Below are positions 1-5,147 of a stretch of 5,147 nt of DNA, piece by piece. How positions within the stretch are numbered: the stretch's first letter is position 1; the number at the start of each line of letters is the position of its first letter. Source of the stretch: Promethearchaeota archaeon (GTDB taxonomy: Archaea; Asgardarchaeota; Lokiarchaeia; Sigyniarchaeales; SOKP01). Made by a program: the position numbers and the translations under genes. Location of the stretch: assembly GCA_030606095.1 (NCBI GenBank), contig JAUWHC010000237.1, forward strand, positions 1 through 5,147. The letters are read 5' to 3'. The notes under the pieces are model-generated. The model made no database searches, was not told the DNA's origin, and saw nothing but the letters and a program-made list of their open reading frames with translations.

Positions 1-10
1 TTATAAATTT
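1..10 (+). promoter_or_regulatory. Candidate archaeal TATA box for the rpl38e-truD gene group
   Basis: The first bases read TTATAAATTT, which resembles an archaeal TATA box. Its centre lies about 25 bp before the TTG start at 30, which is close to the usual distance from a TATA box to the transcription start in archaea. This would give a leaderless or nearly leaderless message. The upstream BRE element cannot be judged because the window starts here. In such AT-rich DNA a chance match is quite possible. Confidence 0.35.
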
Positions 11-29
11 CAAAGCTAGATGAATTAAG

Positions 30-224
30 TTGCCAAAAGAGATATTTGACGAAGCGAGATTTTTAGAGTTATCAGAGCGAGCTTTTCACTGTAGGGTTAA
101 GAGGTCGAAAGATGTTGTGAAGTTAAAGCTTAGGACAAAACGACACCTTTTCACTTATAAAACAGATCCAATTACGGCTGATAGACTTGTAAAAAACATT
201 GGTTGCGATATCATCGAGCTATAA
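30..224 (+). CDS. rpl38e: Large-subunit ribosomal protein L38e
   Basis: This encodes a 64-residue protein of the L38e family, a small component of the large ribosomal subunit in eukaryotes and part of the archaea. The length is near the usual 65-70 residues. Recognisable features are the N-terminal MPKEI, the basic middle (RVKRSKDVVKLKLRTKRHLFTY, residues 22-43, matching the eukaryotic pattern of alternating basic and hydrophobic residues followed by a Tyr-containing strand) and the short C-terminal helix plus strand ending in an acidic-Leu tail. The start is TTG at 30: an in-frame TGA at 21-23 excludes anything further upstream, and MPKE is the expected N-terminus of the family. No Shine-Dalgarno sequence is visible before it. 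It is the first gene of a same-strand group with the NusA-like gene 35 bp downstream. Identity is from recalled family pattern, not from a search. Confidence 0.9.
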   Translation: MPKEIFDEARFLELSERAFHCRVKRSKDVVKLKLRTKRHLFTYKTDPITADRLVKNIGCDIIEL

Positions 225-259
225 ATAGATGATATATCAATTTTAATGGTTTAAAGTTA

Positions 260-769
260 ATGAAAAATCTTCCAGCGTGTAAAACATGTGTAAATTCCGG
301 ATTTTATTGCAATAGTTGTCAAGCTAAACTAGATGCGGGAGTGCTTACTCAGTTTGAGTTAGATTTAGCGAAGGATTTACTTAAATTGGAAGAAAGCGAA
401 AATTTTGGGTTTTTAAGAGATATTTCTTTCTATAAAGCTATTGATTTTGACGATGTTGTAATCTTTGTCATTGGTAAGCGTGATAAGATCAAAATCAAAC
501 AAAATCTGATAGATTGGATAAAGGAAACTTACGAAATAGACGAATTAATCTTTACTGAGCAAACTAAAAACCCAAGGTCCGCTTTAGAAAGTTTAATTTC
601 TCCATATAAATTAATTTCATTAAACGAGATTTTTTTAGCTACCGGGGATATTGAATTTAAAGGCGTACTTAACAAAAACGATCAAGACTTACTATTATTT
701 ACCCAAGAAGAGCTTGAAGCGTTAGTTTTAGAACTTTCTGGTAATGTAATTCGCATTGAATTTATATAA
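260..769 (+). CDS. Archaeal NusA-like RNA-binding protein with zinc-ribbon N-terminus
   Basis: This 169-residue protein resembles the archaeal NusA-like family annotated as transcription elongation factor, which typically has a short cysteine-rich N-terminus followed by KH-type RNA-binding folds. The sequence shows a CxxC pair at C7/C10 and a second CxxC at C17/C20, suited to bind one zinc ion. A helix follows at about residues 30-46, then a KH-like beta-alpha unit at about 55-100 and a second alpha/beta unit at about 112-169. The expected GxxG loop of the first KH unit appears as GKRD (72-75), so the second glycine is lost and the nucleic-acid contact may be weakened. The start is ATG 260; the ATG at 246 is in another frame and meets TAA after one codon. 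It lies between rpl38e and pth2. A role in transcription or ribosome-linked RNA binding is inferred; the function of this family is not well settled. Confidence 0.72.
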   Translation: MKNLPACKTCVNSGFYCNSCQAKLDAGVLTQFELDLAKDLLKLEESENFGFLRDISFYKAIDFDDVVIFVIGKRDKIKIKQNLIDWIKETYEIDELIFTEQTKNPRSALESLISPYKLISLNEIFLATGDIEFKGVLNKNDQDLLLFTQEELEALVLELSGNVIRIEFI

Positions 770-782
770 TTCTAACGAATTT

Positions 783-798
783 ATTTCTTAATTTCTTA
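783..798. repeat. Two tandem copies of an 8-bp unit (ATTTCTTA) in the nusA-like/pth2 gap
   Basis: The 51-bp gap between the NusA-like gene and pth2 contains ATTTCTTA at 783-790 and again at 791-798. The pyrimidine-rich strand is the coding strand, so it could act as a weak internal terminator or pause site, or lie at the upstream edge of an internal promoter 23-38 bp before the pth2 ATG. An 11-base stretch from here, TTCTTAATTTC (785-795), recurs at 4172-4182 between the methyltransferase and aspS. In AT-rich DNA this may be chance. Confidence 0.3.
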
Positions 799-820
799 AT
801 ACTAAATCGGTTAAATTATT

Positions 821-1177
821 ATGGATGAATATAAACAAGTTATCTTAATTAGGACGGATTTAAAAATGGGTACTGGCAAAAAGTGTGCCCAATCGTGTCA
901 TGCTTCATTATCGGCTTCAGATTTAGTTAGAACGAAAAATAAAGCAGTTTGGAAAAACTGGAAGAATACAGGCCAAAAGAAAGTAGTTCTAAAAGTGAGT
1001 GGCATGGAGGATTTGAGAGATATAGTTATGCATTTAGAAAAAAATAACATAATGTACTTTTTAGTGAAGGACGCTGGATTAACGCAACTAACTCCTGGAA
1101 CCACAACAGCTCTTGGTATCGGACCTACACTATCAAAATCTATAGATAAGATAACTGGAGATTTAAAGTTATTGTAA
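821..1177 (+). CDS. pth2: Peptidyl-tRNA hydrolase, Pth2 type (archaeal/eukaryotic)
   Basis: This enzyme cleaves the ester bond of peptidyl-tRNAs that drop off the ribosome, freeing tRNA and peptide in the cytoplasm. The 118-residue length is typical of Pth2. The diagnostic N-terminal motif is at residues 13-28 (DLKMGTGKKCAQSCHA), with Lys20 at the place of the catalytic lysine described for the Sulfolobus enzyme. The second signature lies at 84-94 (DAGLTQLTPGT), followed by LGIGP at 98-102; Asp84 and Thr88 correspond to the other described active-site residues. All key positions are intact, so the enzyme should be active. The start is ATG 821, seven residues before the first core strand, as usual. 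No clear Shine-Dalgarno motif precedes it. It sits 51 bp after the NusA-like gene and 24 bp before truD, which lies in the same reading frame. Confidence 0.95.
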   Translation: MDEYKQVILIRTDLKMGTGKKCAQSCHASLSASDLVRTKNKAVWKNWKNTGQKKVVLKVSGMEDLRDIVMHLEKNNIMYFLVKDAGLTQLTPGTTTALGIGPTLSKSIDKITGDLKLL

Positions 1178-1201
1178 TTTAACACTTTCAGGCTAAATAA
1201 A

Positions 1202-2587
1202 TTGGAAAGAACTAACAATAATACCCGTATTTTTCAAAAGAAAAACGAGAGAGAACTTGAAAAAGGTGTAGGAATTAAAATTTATTCCACATCAGGTTTT
1301 AACGGTATTAGTGCTATTTATAAAAAACGTTATAAAGATTTTATTGTTAAAGAGATAACCCATACAGGGCGAGTTCTCGAGATCAACGGGCATAGTACTA
1401 CTATTAGTTTCTCTGAAGATTCAAAAGATAAGTATACGACATTTAATTTAGTGAAAATCAACAAAGATACATTTGAAGCGATAAGGACGATTAGTAGAGC
1501 GTTAAATATACATCCTAATCTAATAAATGTTGCGGGGTTAAAAGATAAGCGTTCTATTAGCGTTCAAAAAGCCTCAATTAAAGGAAATCACGTCGAAAAA
1601 CTAAAAAAATTAAAGTTAAAAGATATGTTTGTTAAAAGCATAACGCCTACAAAGAAGCCCGTTAGATTGGGAAGTAATTGGGGTAATCATTTTATAATTA
1701 CTCTTAGAAATATCGAAAAAAAAGTAAATGAAGAAAAAAGAATTAAGGCGTTATTTAACGAGTTGCACACTCGTGGTTTTCCAAATTACTACGGACTTCA
1801 AAGATTTGGTACTTTTAGACCTAATTCACACATAATTGGGCGTTTTATATTAGAAGGCGAATATCAAAAGGCATTTGACGAGTTTGTCTTAGCAACTTAT
1901 TCAACAGAATTAACTCAATCCCTACTAGTACGTGAGGAATTAAAAAAATCTGGTGACCTTGAAAAAGCTTACAAATCATTCCCTAAAAGTTTAAATTATG
2001 AAAGGGATATGATTAAATACTTATTAGATAATCCAAAAGATTACGAGGGAGCGATTAATCATCTACCTAAATACCTTATTAAATTATTGATTAGCTCTTT
2101 TCAGTCTTATCTGTTTAATAGAATGCTATCGTTAAGACATAAAAATGGAAAATATTTAAATAAACCAATTAAGGGCGATGTTTTTAGTATTCTGGATGAT
2201 GATAATGGAAACATTACTAAAATAAAATATACATACGGTGGGTTATACGATAAATTTTTGCAAGAAGCTAACATTTTAAATCGAGCAAAAATAGTAATTC
2301 CTTTAATAGGTTATAATACAAACTTAGACGAATTCCCTTTAATGAAATCTCTACTTTTAGAAATTCTCGATAAGGAACAAATTTCTATAGAAATATTTAA
2401 TAAGGAATTACTATACACTTATGAATTTAAAGGCTCTTTTAGGCCGATAATCGTTAAACCGCTTGGTTTAAAAATATTGGAATTTACTGAAGACGACAGC
2501 TTCCAAAATAAGAATAAATTAAAAATCGAATTTTCTCTCCAGAAAGGCTCTTACGCAACGATGTTATTACGTGAAATAATCAAATAA
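1202..2587 (+). CDS. truD: tRNA pseudouridine synthase TruD (Pus7 family)
   Basis: TruD/Pus7 enzymes isomerise a specific uridine of tRNA to pseudouridine, classically U13, in the cytoplasm. The 461-residue length fits archaeal members. Visible marks are the N-terminal VGIKIYST...YKDFIVKEI region (23-52), the catalytic motif AGLKDKRS (111-118) with Asp115 as the nucleophile, NYYGLQRFG plus FRPNSH (195-210), the QSYLFNRML helix (301-309) and the family's C-terminal KGSYATMLLRE (448-458). The TruD insertion domain lies roughly between residues 210 and 380. No catalytic motif is missing. The start is TTG 1202: it is the only plausible start between the pth2 TAA (1175-1177) and the conserved core, and the next ATG codon, 1624, is past the N-terminal motifs and the catalytic Asp. 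The roughly 20 residues before the core are polar and unconserved. The gene converges on the methyltransferase with a 4-bp gap. Confidence 0.94.
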   Translation: MERTNNNTRIFQKKNERELEKGVGIKIYSTSGFNGISAIYKKRYKDFIVKEITHTGRVLEINGHSTTISFSEDSKDKYTTFNLVKINKDTFEAIRTISRALNIHPNLINVAGLKDKRSISVQKASIKGNHVEKLKKLKLKDMFVKSITPTKKPVRLGSNWGNHFIITLRNIEKKVNEEKRIKALFNELHTRGFPNYYGLQRFGTFRPNSHIIGRFILEGEYQKAFDEFVLATYSTELTQSLLVREELKKSGDLEKAYKSFPKSLNYERDMIKYLLDNPKDYEGAINHLPKYLIKLLISSFQSYLFNRMLSLRHKNGKYLNKPIKGDVFSILDDDNGNITKIKYTYGGLYDKFLQEANILNRAKIVIPLIGYNTNLDEFPLMKSLLLEILDKEQISIEIFNKELLYTYEFKGSFRPIIVKPLGLKILEFTEDDSFQNKNKLKIEFSLQKGSYATMLLREIIK

Positions 2588-2591
2588 AGAA

Positions 2592-4139
2592 TTAATCAAT
2601 GCTTATTTCATATTCTTGAGAGGTTTCATTTCCAAGAATATCAATTACCTTTACTGATATTTGATATTTACCTGATTTTTCATAGTAATATCGATATGAG
2701 GTTAAATCTAGTTTGCGGTTTTTTGGTGTTCTGTATGAAATCCACATCATGTTAAAATAACTATTTTGACGATTAAAATCAATAGTCCAACTATCTATCC
2801 AATCAGAAAAAGACTGTATCTTTTTTTTAAGTCTATTCTCAATTAAATCTAAATTTGGAACAAAATAGTCTAATAATTCAATTGATACCTTATTATTGTC
2901 TTTTAGTATCTTAATTTCAAATTTTATATCTTGAAATAGTTTTTTTTTTTTTAACTTTTGAATGTTATTCACTAAAAACTCATCATAAGCGTTAATATCT
3001 TGGAGATTTTTATTAACACTTAAAATTTTGAATGGATAAGGATTTTTTTTATATTTTTTTTCCCAATTAATAAGATCTTTACTATTAAAAATGTCAAGGA
3101 TTCTCTTGCGGCTTATGTTTATCGCGTGTTTTGCCACATCTGAACCAATCCATCGTCTCCCAAGTTTTTCTGCTACTGCTAATGTTGTACCTGAACCACA
3201 GAAAAAGTCAGCTACAATATCGTCTTTATTTGTAGATGCGAGTATAATTCTCTTCAAAAGCCGTTCGGGTTTTTGGGTAGAAAATGCTTGATATTCTAAT
3301 GTATTTGCTCTAATATAAGGAATATCAGTCCAAACATCACGAGGAAAAATACCATTTTCTTGAATATATACTTTTCGCGATAATTTTTTACCATTATGAC
3401 TTCCACCTCGATAATAGAACGTGCCTTTATCGTCTTCTTTTAATGCAAATTTAACTCGATCAGAATAATCCATGTAGATTCCCGGATCGTTGTTGAAAGT
3501 ATATTCACTTGATTTAGTATAAAATAGTATAGAGTCAAACGATCGGATAAAAAACCTTCTTGTTTTCGCTGATGCGGCAGGATAAGCCCAGATGATCTCG
3601 TTTCTAAAATTTTCTTTTCCAAAAATCTCGTCCAATATTACTTTAATGTAATGAGAAATGTGCCAATCTAAATGCACGTAAATGCTTCCGTCTTCAGCAA
3701 GTAACTCTTTCATTAATACTAATCTTTCGTATAAAAATTCGATATATGCATCTATTCCTCCACTCCATGTGTCTGAGTAAGCCTTAGTAACCTCAAAAGC
3801 GTTATTTTCACCTATTAGCGTTTTGAATTTGAAATTACCTCCAGTTGCGAAAGGAGGATCGATGTATATTATTTTGATCTTGTTTGAAAATATTTTTATC
3901 AGCGAATTTATAACATTTCTATTATCACCCCAAATTAAGAGATTATCCCAACCATTGACTTTAAACTGAGATTTTTGGTTATTCTCAGTAGTTCTTTGAA
4001 TTAATTCATTATTAGATATGAATTTATTGATTGTGGGGCTTCTAACTGATTCCAGTATTTGGAAAGGATAAATAATTTGGTTTTCATGTGTTTTAGGCTT
4101 TTCAAATATCTCTTTATTTTTCCAATATAGATTTGGCAT
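2592..4139 (-). CDS. Solitary DNA methyltransferase, beta class N6-adenine/N4-cytosine, with C-terminal module
   Basis: This 515-residue protein is predicted to methylate adenine N6 or cytosine N4 in DNA using S-adenosylmethionine. The catalytic motif IV is at residues 91-97 (IYIDPPF). A likely target-recognition stretch lies at about 185-285, then TQKPERLL (288-295, motif X type), then the AdoMet-binding DFFCGSGTT (311-319) and IGSD (331-334). Catalytic motif first and AdoMet motif later is the beta-class order, as in Mod proteins of type III systems. DPPF does not decide between adenine and cytosine. Residues about 350-440 are Lys/Asn/Ile-rich and likely a linker. Residues 445-515 form a separate module with SWTIDFNRQ, MMWISYRT and YQISVKVIDILGNE, resembling a PKD-like beta fold. 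No helicase/nuclease subunit is next to it, so it may be an orphan or work with a distant partner. The start at ATG 4139 is the first in frame and lies well before the core. It is opposite in strand to all neighbours, suggesting insertion by transfer. Confidence 0.9.
   Translation of the reverse strand: MPNLYWKNKEIFEKPKTHENQIIYPFQILESVRSPTINKFISNNELIQRTTENNQKSQFKVNGWDNLLIWGDNRNVINSLIKIFSNKIKIIYIDPPFATGGNFKFKTLIGENNAFEVTKAYSDTWSGGIDAYIEFLYERLVLMKELLAEDGSIYVHLDWHISHYIKVILDEIFGKENFRNEIIWAYPAASAKTRRFFIRSFDSILFYTKSSEYTFNNDPGIYMDYSDRVKFALKEDDKGTFYYRGGSHNGKKLSRKVYIQENGIFPRDVWTDIPYIRANTLEYQAFSTQKPERLLKRIILASTNKDDIVADFFCGSGTTLAVAEKLGRRWIGSDVAKHAINISRKRILDIFNSKDLINWEKKYKKNPYPFKILSVNKNLQDINAYDEFLVNNIQKLKKKKLFQDIKFEIKILKDNNKVSIELLDYFVPNLDLIENRLKKKIQSFSDWIDSWTIDFNRQNSYFNMMWISYRTPKNRKLDLTSYRYYYEKSGKYQISVKVIDILGNETSQEYEISID
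2821..2828 (+). terminator. Candidate oligo-T termination site for the truD transcript, antisense in the methyltransferase gene
   Basis: Archaeal RNA polymerase can stop at runs of T in the non-template strand. The 4-bp gap after truD leaves no space for a terminator. The first long T run downstream on the plus strand is this T8, followed by T13 at 2940-2952 and T8 runs at 3043-3050 and 3054-3061. These tracts encode lysines of the methyltransferase on the other strand, so they could simply reflect codon bias. Transcript 3' ends have not been seen; the call is inference. Confidence 0.25.
2940..2952. repeat. Mononucleotide tract of 13 (A13 in the methyltransferase coding strand)
   Basis: The plus strand has 13 consecutive T. 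In the methyltransferase they read as the final A of the Leu396 codon plus four AAA codons, Lys397-400. It is the longest single-base run in the window; other runs reach 8. The tract lies after every methyltransferase motif and before the C-terminal module. One extra A leads to TGA within eight codons, and one missing A leads to TAA within six codons, giving products of just over 400 residues. That makes it a candidate length-variable switch, or a place prone to sequencing or assembly error. Confidence 0.9.
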
Positions 4140-4232
4140 TTTTAATTAATTATAAGATAACAAAAAATTTATTCTTAATTTCCTTTTCAAATTTAATTTA
4201 ATTTAAGTAAAACTTGAAAGATAAAGGTTAAT
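4140..4232. promoter_or_regulatory. Divergent promoter region between the methyltransferase and aspS
   Basis: These 93 bp separate two genes transcribed away from each other and must hold both promoters unless aspS is reached by a distant transcript. The region is almost pure A and T. For aspS, the ATTTAATTTAATTTAAG stretch (4191-4207) is a plausible TATA-containing element 26-42 bp before the ATG. For the methyltransferase, AATAAAT on the minus strand (4167-4173) lies about 30 bp before its ATG. Neither box is a strong match to the archaeal consensus, and the low complexity makes exact assignment unsafe. That promoters lie here is likely from gene orientation; their positions are guesses. 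Confidence 0.45.
4223..4228 (+). promoter_or_regulatory. Weak Shine-Dalgarno-like site before aspS
   Basis: AAAGGT lies four bases before the aspS ATG at 4233 and partly matches the archaeal anti-Shine-Dalgarno pairing sequence. None of the other genes here shows a comparable site, so aspS may have a leadered message while the rpl38e group does not. The match is short and could be chance. Confidence 0.35.
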
Positions 4233-5147
4233 ATGTCTATTGATGAATTGAATGGATGGAGAAAAACTCACTATACAAGGGATGTTACGCCTGAATTAGC
4301 CGGTCAAGAAGTAATTCTCGCCGGATGGGTAAGAAATTATCGAGATCTTGGAGGTCTAAAGTTTATAAACTTACAGGATAAATATGGCGAACGACAGATT
4401 ACTTTAAAAAAAGGAGTCGTTTCCGATGAGATATTTGAAAAAGCAAAGGTTGGTTATCAATATTGTCTTATGATTAAAGGAAAAGTGAAAAAATTTGAAA
4501 AAGCACCAGGTGGGATTGAAATAATTCCAACTGAAATTAAAATCTTAAATAGGACTCCTGATAAACTTCCTATTGATATGACTGGAGAAACAATTTCAGA
4601 ACTTGATCTTAGACTTAATAATAGAGCGTTAGATTTGAGATCCTTAAGAAATCAAGCAATTTTTGAAATCCGTGGGCAAGTATTAATATCAATTAGGAAC
4701 TTTCTTCTTAAACAAGATTTTACAGAAATAACTACCCCTAAAATAATAGGTTCCGCGACCGAGGGCGGTACTGAGTTATTTCCAATTATGTATTTCGATA
4801 AAGAGGCGTTTTTAATACAATCTGCTCAATTATATAAAGAACAGTTAGGTGGAGTATATGAAAGGGTATTTGAAATTAGTCCCGCTTTTAGGGCTGAGAA
4901 AAGTCATACGAAAAGGCATTTATGCGAGATTTTCACGTTAGATGTTGAGATGTCTTTTGCGGACATGAACGATGTTCAAAAAACATTAGAAGAATTGGTT
5001 CATAATGTCATAGAAGATGTTCGAGAAAATAGAATGCCTGCTTTGAAAGTTTTAAATATGGAAGATAAAACATTAGCTCCAAAATTACCTTTTCCTCGCT
5101 ACAAATACGATGAAATCATTGAATTAGTTGATAAAAAATTTGGAATA
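4233..5147 (+). CDS. aspS: Aspartyl-tRNA synthetase, archaeal type, C-terminus cut off by the window
   Basis: This class IIb synthetase charges tRNA with aspartate. The window shows 305 codons of an expected 430-440. Residues 12-107 form the OB-fold anticodon-binding domain (HYTRDVTPEL, AGWVRNYRDLGG, APGGIEI). The hinge LRLNNRALDLR (126-136) follows. The catalytic domain begins with motif 1 around 142-170 (ending in TTPKII), then SATEGGTELFP (174-184), the aspartate-binding QSAQLYK (196-202) and motif 2, FEISPAFRAE...RHLCE (213-232). Motif 3 lies beyond the window. The start is ATG 4233, eight residues longer at the N-terminus than the Thermococcus enzyme as I recall it. Two oddities: the position that is Trp in tRNA-Asp-specific archaeal enzymes is Arg34, and the second specificity position, Lys in those enzymes, is Pro92, suggesting a non-discriminating enzyme. 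QSAQ replaces the usual QSPQ. The Lys202 that marks aspartate recognition is kept, which argues against an AsnRS. Confidence 0.94.
   Translation, partial: MSIDELNGWRKTHYTRDVTPELAGQEVILAGWVRNYRDLGGLKFINLQDKYGERQITLKKGVVSDEIFEKAKVGYQYCLMIKGKVKKFEKAPGGIEIIPTEIKILNRTPDKLPIDMTGETISELDLRLNNRALDLRSLRNQAIFEIRGQVLISIRNFLLKQDFTEITTPKIIGSATEGGTELFPIMYFDKEAFLIQSAQLYKEQLGGVYERVFEISPAFRAEKSHTKRHLCEIFTLDVEMSFADMNDVQKTLEELVHNVIEDVRENRMPALKVLNMEDKTLAPKLPFPRYKYDEIIELVDKKFGI

Noticed and set aside
898..1218. Minus-strand open frame of 106 codons over pth2
   Set aside because: It lies fully opposite the intact, well-conserved Pth2 frame and runs on into the truD start; its protein shows no recognisable motif, so it is a shadow.
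2821..3061. Possible frameshift in the methyltransferase at its A runs
   Set aside because: The frame continues through all runs into a coherent C-terminal module with a recognisable ending, so the sequence as given is intact.
3091..3291. Plus-strand open frame of 66 codons inside the methyltransferase gene
   Set aside because: It is antisense to the AdoMet-binding motif region, whose conserved protein sequence explains the lack of stops; no family resemblance was seen.
3440..3622. Minus-strand open frame of 60 codons in another frame of the methyltransferase
   Set aside because: It is contained in the target-recognition part of the real gene and has no motif or start signal.
4191..4207. 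TTAATTTAATTTAA as a short tandem repeat of functional size
   Set aside because: It is a low-complexity AT stretch of about three units in a promoter region and is better explained as TATA-like DNA.
1..5147. CRISPR array, tRNA or rRNA gene, insertion sequence ends or attachment site
   Set aside because: No regularly spaced repeats, tRNA-like T-loop pattern, transposase motifs or paired terminal repeats were noticed. The methyltransferase has no duplicated flanks that I can see.
4233..5147. Reading the synthetase as an asparaginyl-tRNA synthetase because of QSAQ and Pro92
   Set aside because: Lys202 after QSAQLY, the TEGGTELFP motif and the LRLNNRALDLR hinge are AspRS features, so AspRS is the better call.

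Overview
This window looks like a piece of an archaeal chromosome. The evidence is a ribosomal protein L38e gene, an archaeal NusA-like factor with a zinc-binding N-terminus, the archaeal/eukaryotic type of peptidyl-tRNA hydrolase (Pth2), an archaeal TruD/Pus7-type pseudouridine synthase and an archaeal-type aspartyl-tRNA synthetase. L38e points to the TACK or Asgard side of the archaea rather than to most Euryarchaeota. The DNA is AT-rich, all five visible stop codons are TAA, and two genes start with TTG. A low-GC Asgard or related lineage would fit, but the exact lineage cannot be fixed from this sequence alone.

Layout. Positions 1-2587 hold four plus-strand genes with short gaps (35, 51 and 24 bp), probably one transcription unit: rpl38e, nusA-like, pth2, truD. 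All four concern ribosomes, RNA or tRNA. Positions 2592-4139 hold one minus-strand gene for a beta-class DNA methyltransferase with an extra C-terminal module. It converges on truD with only 4 bp between the stop codons. After a 93-bp divergent promoter region, aspS starts at 4233 on the plus strand and runs off the window at 5147 (305 codons visible).

The translation genes form a coherent set: L38e is part of the 60S-like large subunit, Pth2 rescues stalled peptidyl-tRNA, TruD modifies tRNA and AspRS charges tRNA. The methyltransferase is the foreign-looking member. It interrupts this set on the opposite strand and has no visible restriction partner. Its gene carries a run of 13 A residues between the catalytic part and the C-terminal module.

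The points most worth a second look are: (1) the solitary methyltransferase and its A13 tract, where a one-base slip either way stops translation within ten codons and would remove only the C-terminal module; (2) the tRNA-specificity residues of AspRS (Arg34 and Pro92), which suggest a non-discriminating enzyme that also charges tRNA-Asn; (3) the hybrid QSAQLYK active-site motif in the same enzyme. I did not find a clear multi-gene novel system. No CRISPR array, tRNA, rRNA or insertion sequence was seen.
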